Assembly (NCBI GenBank): GCA_046734795.1
Contig: JBKPRX010000014.1
Coordinates: 1 to 23,407, forward strand
DNA from: JBKPRX01 sp046734795
GTDB lineage: Bacteria > Actinomycetota > Thermoleophilia > Gaiellales > Gaiellaceae
Direction: 5' to 3'
Length of the DNA: 23,407 nt
Shown here one piece after another: positions 7,163-14,411 of the stretch (positions are counted from its first letter, which is position 1; every line of letters begins with the position of its first letter). The notes under the pieces are model-generated. The model was not told the DNA's origin. It worked only from the letters and a program-made list of their open reading frames with translations, and did not search any database. The position numbers and the translations under genes are program-made.

Positions 7163-7903
7163 ATGTCAGCGGCGATCGCAGCCGGCCGACGTTTCTTACC
7201 TCGCGGCTACGCAGACCTGTTTCGCCAGTGCGTGATCTGGTGCGGGTTCTATTTCGCGTACCAGCTCGTGCGCGGATTCGTCGACCAGAACCCGACGAAG
7301 GCGTTCCAGAACGGCCTCCGCGTTATCGACTTCGAGCAAGGCCTGACGAACAGCCTCTTCGAGCAGACGGCGCAGCGGGTCGCCGATTCCTCCGACCTGC
7401 TCCTGAAGCTCGCTGCCTACACATACTGGAACTCAGAGTTCACGGTGCTCTGCGTCACGCTGCTCTGGGTCTACCTCCGACGGCACGAGTCGTTCGCGCG
7501 CTTCCGTAACACGATCCTGCTCGCGAACATGCTCGGGCTCGTCGGCTACGCGGCAGTTCCGACGGCGCCCCCGTGGATGTTCACCGACTACGGCTTCGTC
7601 GACGGCGTGAACCACACGAGCGGTGCCCTGGCGGCGCTCGCGAACCCGTACGCGGCGATGCCGAGCCTCCACGCGGCCGACGCGCTGATCGTCGGGATCA
7701 TCCTCTCGAGCGTCGTCAAGAACCGCATCGGCAAGGTGTTGTGGCTGCTCTGGCCGGTATGGGTCTGGTTCTGCGTGATGGCGACGGCGAACCACTTCTG
7801 GCTCGACATCGTCGGCGGCGCGCTTGTCGGCGCGTTTGCGCTCGTCGCGGTTCCGCGACTCGAGCGAGCGTTCAGCCGGCGCCCGACGGAAGCTCCTGCC
7901 TGA
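7163..7903 (+). CDS. PAP2/Aur1-like membrane lipid phosphatase
   Basis: Polytopic membrane protein of 246 residues in the PAP2 superfamily, closest by eye to the PAP2_3 (inositol-phosphorylceramide synthase, Aur1-like) branch. The catalytic motifs are MPSLHAA (Pro167-Ser-Leu-His170) and ATANHFWLDIVGG (His211-x3-Asp215), matching conserved motifs C2 and C3. The classical C1 motif (K-x6-RP) is not evident, as expected for that branch. About five to six hydrophobic helices are seen, with AAVPTAPPWM in a loop before the active site. Relatives hydrolyse or transfer lipid phosphate groups. It lies 33 bases upstream of the phosphatidylinositol-phosphate synthase gene, followed by inositol-phosphate synthase, so a role in inositol lipid formation is a reasonable inference. 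The ATG is supported by a TAGAAT box at -13 to -8. Confidence 0.87.
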   Translation: MSAAIAAGRRFLPRGYADLFRQCVIWCGFYFAYQLVRGFVDQNPTKAFQNGLRVIDFEQGLTNSLFEQTAQRVADSSDLLLKLAAYTYWNSEFTVLCVTLLWVYLRRHESFARFRNTILLANMLGLVGYAAVPTAPPWMFTDYGFVDGVNHTSGALAALANPYAAMPSLHAADALIVGIILSSVVKNRIGKVLWLLWPVWVWFCVMATANHFWLDIVGGALVGAFALVAVPRLERAFSRRPTEAPA

Positions 7904-7936
7904 TCGCAAACCTGCTATCCTGCAGGCATAGCAAGT

Positions 7937-8611
7937 GTGCGATCCTCAGACGTAGGCGGTAATCCGCTCAGGCGGATTCAGCACGGGTACACGACGGGCG
8001 CTCGCTCGCTCGCCTCGCGTTCCGTCCTCGGTCTCGCGCGGACACGACTCACGCCCAATGCGCTCACCGCGGCCGGCGTCAGCCTCTGCCTCGCAGCCGC
8101 GGTGCTCGTCTTCTTCGAGTACCGCAACGAGATCCTCTTCTACTGGCTCGGCGCGATCGTGTTTCTCGTCGGCTCGATCGCCGACGTCCTCGACGGTGCA
8201 CTCGCCCGTGCCGGTGGCAAGTCGACGCCCTTCGGTGCATTTCTCGACTCGAGCCTCGACCGCGTCGGTGAAGGCGCGATGATCGCCGCGATCGGCCTCG
8301 TGTTCGCGCGGCAGGGGAACACGATCGCGCTCGCATTCGCGATGGCGGCAATCGCGGGCTCGTTCCTCGTCTCGTACACGCGTGCGAAGGCCGAGCTACT
8401 CGGTTTCCGCGGCGACGTCGGCATCGGGGGCCGTGCGGAACGCGTCGTAGCGATCTCGACGGGCCTCGTCTTCGCGCCCTGGGGCGCGCTCCAATGGTTC
8501 ATCTACCTGCTCGCGGCCGCCGCGTGGATCACGGTCGCCCAGCGCATCCTTCATGTCCGAAAACAACTTCAGCTCCGCGGAGGGAACGATGGCATCGACG
8601 AACGGCAATAG
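7937..8611 (+). CDS. pgsA: Phosphatidylinositol-phosphate synthase (CDP-alcohol phosphatidyltransferase)
   Basis: Membrane enzyme of the CDP-alcohol phosphotransferase family, 224 residues. The signature D-x2-DG-x2-AR-x8-G-x3-D-x3-D is complete: Asp83, Asp86-Gly87, Ala90-Arg91, Gly100, Asp104, Asp108 (IADVLDGALARAGG and FGAFLDSSLDR). About six helices are apparent. The segment SYTRAKAE followed by GDVGIGGRAERVV resembles the region conserved in actinobacterial PIP synthases (mycobacterial PgsA1), which join CDP-diacylglycerol to inositol-1-phosphate. That specificity is strongly supported by the next gene, inositol-1-phosphate synthase, whose start lies inside this one. A TATCCT box (7916-7921) precedes the GTG start by 15 bases. 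PGP synthase would be the alternative, but the context argues against it. Confidence 0.88.
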   Translation: MRSSDVGGNPLRRIQHGYTTGARSLASRSVLGLARTRLTPNALTAAGVSLCLAAAVLVFFEYRNEILFYWLGAIVFLVGSIADVLDGALARAGGKSTPFGAFLDSSLDRVGEGAMIAAIGLVFARQGNTIALAFAMAAIAGSFLVSYTRAKAELLGFRGDVGIGGRAERVVAISTGLVFAPWGALQWFIYLLAAAAWITVAQRILHVRKQLQLRGGNDGIDERQ

Positions 8612-9737
8612 CCGGAACGGAACGCACGGAAGCGACGAGAAGGTCCGCGTCGCGCTCATCGGCGTCGGCAACTGCGCCAACTCGTTGCTGCAAGGCTGCG
8701 AGTACTACAAGGACGCGCCGGACGATCAGTTCGTCCCGGGTCTGATGCACGTGAACCTCGGCGGCTACCACATCAGCGACATCGAGTTCACGGCCGCGTT
8801 CGACGTGACGACCGACAAGGTCGGCAAGGATCTCGCCGACGCGATCTGGGCGCATCCGAACGACACGATCAAGTTCTCCGACGTGCCGCAGACCGGCGTC
8901 ACCGTCTCGCGCGGAATGACGCACGACGGGCTCGGGAAGTACATCTCGCAGGTCGTCGAGAAGGCGCCCGGCGAAACTGCGGACGTCGTCGGAATCCTCC
9001 GGGACACGAAGACCGACGTCGTCGTCAACTACCTGCCGGTGGGCTCCGAGGAAGCGACGAAGTGGTACACGGAGCAGATCCTCTCGGCCGGCTGCGCGAT
9101 GGTGAACTGCATGCCGGTCTTCATCGCTCGTGAGGCGTACTGGCAGAAGCGCTTCGAGGAGAAGGGCCTGCCGATCATCGGCGACGACATCAAGTCGCAG
9201 GTCGGCGCGACGATCACGCATCGCGTGCTCACGTCGCTCTTCCGTGAGCGCGGCGTCCACCTCGACCGGACGATGCAGCTGAACGTCGGCGGCAACTCGG
9301 ACTTCCTCAACATGCTCGAGCGTGAGCGGCTCGAGTCGAAGAAGATCTCGAAGACGAACGCGGTCACGTCGATGCTCGACTACGACCTCGGCGCGAAGAA
9401 CGTGCACGTCGGTCCGTCCGACTACGTGCCGTGGCTCACCGACCGCAAGTGGGCGTACATCCGCATGGAGGGCTCATCCTTCGGCGACGTGCCGCTGAAC
9501 GTCGAGCTGAAGCTCGAGGTCTGGGACTCGCCGAACTCGGCCGGAATCGTGATCGACGCGGTTCGGCTCGCGAAGCTCGCGCTCAACAATGGCGTTGCGG
9601 GGTCGCTGATCGGGCCCAGCTCGTACCTGATGAAATCGCCGGCGCAGCAGATCGTCGACGACGAGGCCTACGAGCTCACGGAGCAGTTCATCCGCGAGAA
9701 CGCACGCGAGCACGCGAAGGCGCCGACGCAGGGGTAA
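8589..9737 (+). CDS. ino1: Inositol-1-phosphate synthase (actinobacterial Ino1)
   Basis: NAD-dependent cytoplasmic enzyme that isomerises glucose-6-phosphate to myo-inositol-1-phosphate, 382 residues. The Rossmann motif is VALIGVGNCANSLLQG (about residues 21-36). Further landmarks of the actinobacterial form are VVNYLPVGSEEATKWY, AMVNCMPVFIA, IIGDDIKSQVGATITHR, QLNVGGNSDFLNM and SDYVPWLTDRKWAYIRMEG. I chose ATG 8589 because GGAGGG lies 5 bases upstream, a good SD. An earlier in-frame ATG at 8553 adds 12 residues without obvious homology. The start lies within the last 23 bases of the PIP synthase gene, so the two are translationally coupled. The product is the co-substrate of that synthase. 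Confidence 0.96.
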   Translation: MASTNGNSRNGTHGSDEKVRVALIGVGNCANSLLQGCEYYKDAPDDQFVPGLMHVNLGGYHISDIEFTAAFDVTTDKVGKDLADAIWAHPNDTIKFSDVPQTGVTVSRGMTHDGLGKYISQVVEKAPGETADVVGILRDTKTDVVVNYLPVGSEEATKWYTEQILSAGCAMVNCMPVFIAREAYWQKRFEEKGLPIIGDDIKSQVGATITHRVLTSLFRERGVHLDRTMQLNVGGNSDFLNMLERERLESKKISKTNAVTSMLDYDLGAKNVHVGPSDYVPWLTDRKWAYIRMEGSSFGDVPLNVELKLEVWDSPNSAGIVIDAVRLAKLALNNGVAGSLIGPSSYLMKSPAQQIVDDEAYELTEQFIRENAREHAKAPTQG

Positions 9738-9739
9738 CC

Positions 9740-10453
9740 GTGTCGCTACGCCGGCTCTTCCTCCTCGGAACGCTGGCGGTCGCTGCCCTCGCCGCGCTGC
9801 TTGCAATCGCGGCCGTGCTCGGCGGTGGGGGCTTCGACGATGGAGAGTGGCGGATCTTCGCCACGATCTTCGCGACCTACGTCGCCGGCTCGTGCGTCAT
9901 CGCGGGACTCGCGCTCCGCGATCGGGAGACCTTGCTCGTCCTCGCCTACGCGCTGATCGCGACGGCGGCGGTTGCGTGGACCCTGTGGGTGGAGCAGATC
10001 TGGAACGACCACTCGAGCGACGAGTGGTGGCGGGCCCTTGGGCTCGTGCTCATCTGGACGCTCGCGCTTCTTCTCGTCGCGCTCGCACGCCTGATGACGC
10101 TGTCGGAGTACGTCGCGCGGACGCTCTTTCGCGCGACGGCTGCGGGCGCGCTCGCGTCGGCCGTGACGCTCAGCGTGATGGTGCTGCGTGACGACGGCGG
10201 CGGCTGGCGACTCTTCGCGGTGTTGTTGATCCTGACCGCGTTCGGCGAGACGGCAATTCCGATCGTCGAGCGCTACCGGCGCGCGTCGACCTCCGAACTG
10301 CGGCCGGAACGTGTCCTCGCTGCGTTCGACGGCGTGGTCAGCGTCGCCGCGAACGGGCGCGGCAAGGCGCGGGTCGTCGAGGTCGACGGAAGCGAGTACG
10401 GACTGCGCGACGGCGAGTTCGTCGTGGTGCGCCGCTCGGATGTACCGGCGTAG
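9740..10453 (+). CDS. Uncharacterised six-helix membrane protein
   Basis: I do not recognise the family. The 237-residue product has about six hydrophobic helices: residues 5-28, 40-60, 65-88, about 103-122, 130-152 and 157-175. A soluble C-terminal tail of about 55 residues follows, with a small beta-rich stretch VVSVAANGRGKARVVEVDGSEYGLRDGEFVVV. Acidic and Trp-rich loops (EQIWNDHSSDEWW) lie between helices. The GTG start is two bases after the ino1 stop, so it is almost certainly the last gene of the inositol lipid operon. That suggests a membrane role, perhaps linked to lipids, but nothing in the sequence proves it. It ends one base from the stop of the convergent peptidoglycan-hydrolase gene. 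Confidence 0.75.
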   Translation: MSLRRLFLLGTLAVAALAALLAIAAVLGGGGFDDGEWRIFATIFATYVAGSCVIAGLALRDRETLLVLAYALIATAAVAWTLWVEQIWNDHSSDEWWRALGLVLIWTLALLLVALARLMTLSEYVARTLFRATAAGALASAVTLSVMVLRDDGGGWRLFAVLLILTAFGETAIPIVERYRRASTSELRPERVLAAFDGVVSVAANGRGKARVVEVDGSEYGLRDGEFVVVRRSDVPA

Positions 10454-10454
10454 C

Positions 10455-11231
10455 TCAGGCGCGCCAGTCCGGCAGCGCGAGGAACTTCGCCGGCGTCGGC
10501 TGGAACTTGCACTCGACGGAGAAGCGGATCTCGAGCGGCCCCTTCTCCTGACCGTGCGAGCAAAGGAGCGGGTCATGACCGTCGTTCTCGAGGACGAGGG
10601 CCACGTGGTGACCCGGGCGCTTGCCCCAGACGACGAGGTCGCCCGGCTGTGCCGCCGCTAGCGGGACCGGGATCATGTGGTCGAGCATCGTGCCGGTGTA
10701 GCCCTGGCCGTTGAAGTCGAGGCCGTTTGGGTCCGGTGCCCCCGCCCACGCGTAACAGAGCGTCGAGAACGCGGAGCAGTCCACGCGCAGCGGTAGATCT
10801 TTTGCGCTCGCGATGCCCTCCATCGGGCGCGACTGGAGATAGTGAATCTGCGTCTCGTGCGCGATCCCCCAGCGCGCATTCGCAACAATCTGCTCGCGCA
10901 CGGTGAGCTCCTTCGCGGCGTCGTGGCTTCTCGCCTTTTGCCGCGCCTGGTAATCCGGCGGCACCGGCTCGCCCTGGAGGTACGCAACGAGCTTCGGGCC
11001 CGCGCTGCCGTCGCACTGTGCCGGCGGATAGCCGAGCGCAAGCTTCGCGCGCTTGACGGCCGCGGCGGTGAACGAGCCGTACTCGCCGTCGACGTCGCCC
11101 GGATGGTAGGGCGCGAGCAGCCGCTGCAGCTCCTCGATATCCGGCCCCTTCATCAGCGGATTCGTCAGATGGAGCGTGCGGGCCGCTGTCGTTTCCGATC
11201 CTCGTGCAGGCTGCGTATGCGTGGTCGCCAC
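10455..11231 (-). CDS. Peptidoglycan-binding / NlpC-P60-like hydrolase
   Basis: A 258-residue protein with two parts. Residues 20-88 look like a PG_binding_1 domain (LMKGPDIEELQRLL, DGEYGSFTAAAVKRAKLALG). Residues about 112-258 look like a papain-fold NlpC/P60 or CHAP-type cell-wall amidase. The candidate catalytic Cys152 is in RVDCSAFSTLCYAWAG. The candidate histidines 208/209 are in PGHHVALVLEND, preceded by the typical QPGDLVVWG. No signal peptide or membrane anchor is visible, which is odd for a wall enzyme. The GTG start is chosen because a GGAGG SD lies about 8 bases upstream; a longer reading to 11288 would cross that SD. It has its own promoter in the divergent region shared with the GT-PHP gene. 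It could be an autolysin exported by another route, or of phage origin. Confidence 0.8.
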   Translation of the reverse strand: MATTHTQPARGSETTAARTLHLTNPLMKGPDIEELQRLLAPYHPGDVDGEYGSFTAAAVKRAKLALGYPPAQCDGSAGPKLVAYLQGEPVPPDYQARQKARSHDAAKELTVREQIVANARWGIAHETQIHYLQSRPMEGIASAKDLPLRVDCSAFSTLCYAWAGAPDPNGLDFNGQGYTGTMLDHMIPVPLAAAQPGDLVVWGKRPGHHVALVLENDGHDPLLCSHGQEKGPLEIRFSVECKFQPTPAKFLALPDWRA

Positions 11232-11271
11232 GATTTCGTCCTCCTCGTTTCCTTGCCGCAGCCTCGTCTTG

Positions 11272-11301
11272 ACGGTACTCCGTTCCAAAAGGCGATTTCA
11301 A
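11272..11301 (-). promoter_or_regulatory. Putative promoter of the peptidoglycan-hydrolase gene
   Basis: On the minus strand, TTGAAA (11296-11301) and TACCGT (11272-11277) are separated by 18 bases. A leader of about 35 nt then carries the SD. This is one of the few genes here with a recognisable -35 plus SD arrangement. Confidence 0.5.
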
Positions 11302-11309
11302 GGGCCGAC

Positions 11310-11315
11310 TAGACT
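11310..11315 (+). promoter_or_regulatory. -10 box (TAGACT) before the GT-PHP gene
   Basis: TAGACT ends 9 bases before the ATG at 11325. The GGAG immediately before the ATG is too close to act as an SD, so a leaderless or nearly leaderless mRNA is likely. Confidence 0.4.
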
Positions 11316-11324
11316 CGACTGGAG

Positions 11325-13070
11325 ATGACGTTGCGCGTCTGCCTCGTCACTCCCTTCGCCTGGTCGCGACCCCACGACGTGAACGAGCACGTTGCAGGCG
11401 TCGCGGCTGGCCTGCGCGAGCTCGGGCACGACGTAACGGTGCTCGCGCCCTCGACGCGCGCACGCGACATCGCCGCCGGCAGGCGCGCGCTCGCGGACGG
11501 TGTGCGCGGAGACGTGGTCGCAATTGCGCCGGCGCTACCCGTATCGCGACGGAGCCGCGTCGGAATTCCCGTGGGCGTGCGCGCGAACCTTGCACTCGCA
11601 CTCGCGAACGGACGCTTCGACGTCGTGCACGGATTCGAACCGGGCCTGCCGAGCTTGCCGTATCTCGCGCTCCGCGACGCCGACGCGCTCACGGTCGCGA
11701 CGTTCTCGTCAGCCGACCGGCTCGGGTACCCGCCGGGACGCGCGCAGCGTGAGCGGCTGCTCGGGCGCCTCGACGCGCTGCTCGCGACAAGCCCCGCTGT
11801 TGCCGACGCTGCGGGCCTCCGCTTTCCCGGTCACTACAAGCTCGTGTCTCCGGGCGTCGATCCCAAGCTCTTCGAGCCGAAGCAGAAACGGCGCGTCGTC
11901 GTGCTCGAGTGGAGCGCGCAAGAGCGCCGGCTCTACCGCGCAGTCGTCGACGAGCTCGCGCAGGAGGACGATTGGGAGCTCGTCGTCCTGCGGACGAAGC
12001 CGCTGAGCGGCCGGCCGACGCCGCCGTCTCGCCTCGGCGAACGGTTCGAGATCCGATCGGCCTTCGACGGCGCCGCGCGCGCGGCCGTGCTCCGCGACGC
12101 CGCGATCTTCGTGCCCGCCGTCACCGGGATCCAGCGCGTCGCGCTCGAAGCCGCCGCGGCGGGCTGCGCGATCGCCGCGCCGGCCGGAGTCCTCGAACAA
12201 CCGGAGCTCGCGGCCGCCGAGGCGGCACGGCTCACGGAGGACGAGAAATTCCGCGAGCGGCGCGCGAAGGAAGCACGAGCCGGCGCGAACGCGGCGACGT
12301 TCGCCGACGTCGCGCGCGAGCTCGACGAGCTCTATCGCTCGTTGGCGACGCGCCGGCGCGACAAGATCCGTGACGAGCCCGCGACGAACGGAGCGCTCCG
12401 CGACCGCGACTGGATCATCGCCGACCTCCACATGCACACGAGCTGGTCGCACGACTGCGGTACCGACGTGCGCGACCTGCTCGACCACGCAGAGGCGCAA
12501 GGGCTCGGCGCGATCGCAATCACAGACCACAACAAGCTCGGCGGCGCACTCGAAGCAGTCGAGCTCGCGCGCAACCGGAAGCTCGTCGTCATTCCGGGCG
12601 AAGAGGTCAAGACCGCCGAGCAGGGAGAGGTGATCGGTCTCTTCCTCCACGAAGAGATTCCGCGCGGCCTGACGTTCACGGAGACCGTCGCGGCGATCAA
12701 GTCGCAAGGCGGAATCGTCTACGTGCCGCATCCGTTCGACCGGCTCCATTCGATTCCGGACCCCGCGACGCTGCATCAACACCTGCCGGAGATCGACGTG
12801 CTCGAGGTCTACAACGCGCGGCTCCTCTTCGAGGCGTACAACGAAGAGGCGCTGCGGTTCGCCCGCAAGTACCGGCTGCGAATGGCCGCAGGCTCTGATG
12901 CCCACGTGCTGCCGGGCGTCGGCACCGGGGCCGTACGGATGCGGAGCTTCGACGGGCCTGAAGAGTTCCTGGCGTCGCTCGATTCGGCGGAGGTGCTGCG
13001 GCGACCGAAGTCGCTCGTCTACCTCCAAGGACTGAAATGGGTGGCGCAAGCCAAGGAACGCGTCCGCTGA
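11325..13070 (+). CDS. Glycosyltransferase-PHP phosphoesterase fusion
   Basis: A 581-residue cytoplasmic protein with two domains. Residues 1 to about 345 have a GT-B glycosyltransferase (GT4-like) plan: an N-terminal Rossmann opening VCLVTPFAWSRPHDVNEHV, FDVVHGFEPG, the hinge-region KLVSPGVDPKLFEP, and GIQRVALEAAAAGCAIAAPAG where GT4 enzymes have the E-x7-E donor site. The first Glu of that motif is replaced by Thr, so transferase activity is uncertain. Residues about 362-580 form a PHP domain with metal ligands in DLHMHTSWSHD (His369, His371), TDHN (Asp401, His402), PGEEVKT, VPHPFDR and GSDAH (Asp525, His527). PHP domains hydrolyse phosphate esters with two or three metals. The gene leads a plus-strand operon with the next two genes; the following start is 22 bases away. 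Confidence 0.87.
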   Translation: MTLRVCLVTPFAWSRPHDVNEHVAGVAAGLRELGHDVTVLAPSTRARDIAAGRRALADGVRGDVVAIAPALPVSRRSRVGIPVGVRANLALALANGRFDVVHGFEPGLPSLPYLALRDADALTVATFSSADRLGYPPGRAQRERLLGRLDALLATSPAVADAAGLRFPGHYKLVSPGVDPKLFEPKQKRRVVVLEWSAQERRLYRAVVDELAQEDDWELVVLRTKPLSGRPTPPSRLGERFEIRSAFDGAARAAVLRDAAIFVPAVTGIQRVALEAAAAGCAIAAPAGVLEQPELAAAEAARLTEDEKFRERRAKEARAGANAATFADVARELDELYRSLATRRRDKIRDEPATNGALRDRDWIIADLHMHTSWSHDCGTDVRDLLDHAEAQGLGAIAITDHNKLGGALEAVELARNRKLVVIPGEEVKTAEQGEVIGLFLHEEIPRGLTFTETVAAIKSQGGIVYVPHPFDRLHSIPDPATLHQHLPEIDVLEVYNARLLFEAYNEEALRFARKYRLRMAAGSDAHVLPGVGTGAVRMRSFDGPEEFLASLDSAEVLRRPKSLVYLQGLKWVAQAKERVR

Positions 13071-13092
13071 GGGAGAAAACCGAAGAGCCGCC

Positions 13093-13677
13093 GTGACCGC
13101 CGTGCCAACCGACGAGATCTACGAGAAGTACCTGCAAAAGGCGATCACGGAGATCAATGCGCTCGGGCACGAGATCGCCGAGGCCGCCCAGGGCCGGACG
13201 CCCGTCGTCGGCTCGGGGCATCCACTTGCCGACGTCTTCCTGCTGAAGCACGAGCCGCGGGCCGCGGAGGTTCAAGAGGGCGTCGCCTTCTACGGGCGAA
13301 GCGGCGAGGCGATCAAGAAGTCGCTCGCGCGGCTGCACGTCGACGCGATGGCGGTCTACGGAACGAACTGCCTCAAGTTCGCGGCGAGCGACGAGGAGGA
13401 ATCGCGGCCGTGGCTTCTGCGCGAGCTCCACATCGTGCAGCCGAAGCTTGTCGTCGTGATGGGCGAGTCTGCACTTGCGTTTGTGACCTCGATCGAGTTC
13501 CCGCTCTCGCGCGCGCTCGAGCCGACAGTCGGTCAGCTTCAGCAGTTCACGCCGACGACCGACGCACTGTATGTCCCCGACATCGACGACTCGCTCGACG
13601 AGCAGCCGCGGAAGACGGCGTTTTGGAACGCGTTCAAGCCGCTCGGTCAGTGGTGGGCCGAGCTGCCCCCATACTGA
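13093..13677 (+). CDS. Uracil-DNA-glycosylase-superfamily-like protein, degenerate active site
   Basis: A 194-residue protein resembling family 4/5 uracil-DNA glycosylases in order and spacing of motifs. GVAFYGRSGEAI (about 63-74) corresponds to GxPFxGRAGxLL, VYGTNCLKF (88-96) to the YxTNxxK strand, and KLVVVMGESALAFV (118-131) to IVxLGxxA. However, the catalytic GEAPG segment is replaced by KHEPR (52-56), and the C-terminal HPS motif is absent. The four-cysteine iron-sulfur set of family 4 is missing too; only Cys93 is seen in this region. It is probably not a working uracil-excising enzyme and may bind nucleic acid or have another activity. The GTG start has AAGAG upstream; GTG 13102 is an alternative. 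It sits between the GT-PHP gene and a membrane protein. Confidence 0.65.
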   Translation: MTAVPTDEIYEKYLQKAITEINALGHEIAEAAQGRTPVVGSGHPLADVFLLKHEPRAAEVQEGVAFYGRSGEAIKKSLARLHVDAMAVYGTNCLKFAASDEEESRPWLLRELHIVQPKLVVVMGESALAFVTSIEFPLSRALEPTVGQLQQFTPTTDALYVPDIDDSLDEQPRKTAFWNAFKPLGQWWAELPPY

Positions 13678-14411
13678 GCCGCGCGCGGATCGCGACCTTC
13701 GTCGCGCTCCTCGCCGTCGTCGTCACGTACGACCTGGTGCGCCGCAGCCTGCCCGATCTCTCGCACGACGCGGACGTTGCGCTCCTCTGCGTCGTCGTCA
13801 TCCCGACGACGCTTGCGCTCTTGATGCCGATCCTGCCGCTCTGGCAGGCGCGCAGCTCGATCCTGCTCGGGGCGACTGTGGCGCTCGGCATCGCAGCGAT
13901 CGTGTGCGAGGTCGCCGACTTCGAGATCGTCGCGAACCTGACGAAGCTTTTTTGCTACGCGTTCTTCGGCTGGTGGGCACTGGGGTACTTCGAGGAGCTC
14001 TGGTGGCTCGTGCTCGTCGCGCTCGTGATCCCGCTCGCCGACTCGGCGTCGGTCTTCAGCCAGCACGGACCGACGAACAAGATCACCGAACATCACATCG
14101 AGTGGTACGTCCACGTGGCGGTCCGCTTCGTCGTGCCGGATCACGGGGCGTCGTTCGTCGGCCCGCCGGACATCATCTTCTTCGCACTCTTCCTCGGCGC
14201 AGCCGCGCGCTTCCGACTGCGAGTGTGGGCGACGTTCGTCGCGATGCTCGTCGGGTACGCAGCGACCCTCGTTACGGCCGAGGCAGCAGGCGTGGACGGG
14301 CTACCGGCGTTGATCGGCGTCTCGCTCGCGTTCCTCGTTCCGAACGCGGATCTGATCTGGCGAAACGTGCGCGAGACCGCTCGAGGCGCGTCAGTCGACG
14401 CAACTGAGTAG
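13650..14411 (+). CDS. Polytopic membrane protein with presenilin-like (A22) motifs
   Basis: A 253-residue membrane protein with about seven hydrophobic helices and no family I can name with certainty. Numbered from GTG 13650, Asp131 sits at a helix end in PLADSASVF, followed by an ITEHH loop. Asp174 lies in VGPPDIIFFALFLGAAARF, and a PAL tripeptide (219-221) lies in DGLPALIGVSLAFLVPNAD. This order (helix Asp, GxxD helix, PAL) is that of GxGD intramembrane aspartyl proteases, including archaeal presenilin homologues. The second glycine of GxGD is Pro here, and the protein is shorter than usual. Starts GTG 13650 and 13653 are equivalent; both overlap the previous gene by about 25 bases. The 3' end overlaps the convergent RNA methyltransferase gene by 21 bases. 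Confidence 0.72.
   Translation: MVGRAAPILSRARIATFVALLAVVVTYDLVRRSLPDLSHDADVALLCVVVIPTTLALLMPILPLWQARSSILLGATVALGIAAIVCEVADFEIVANLTKLFCYAFFGWWALGYFEELWWLVLVALVIPLADSASVFSQHGPTNKITEHHIEWYVHVAVRFVVPDHGASFVGPPDIIFFALFLGAAARFRLRVWATFVAMLVGYAATLVTAEAAGVDGLPALIGVSLAFLVPNADLIWRNVRETARGASVDATE

Noticed and set aside
11709..13049. A 446-codon minus-strand frame inside the GT-PHP gene, and similar long antisense frames at 8529-9407 and 18231-19613
   Set aside because: All are opposite strong homologues (GT-PHP, Ino1, phosphoesterase) and lack any recognisable motif.
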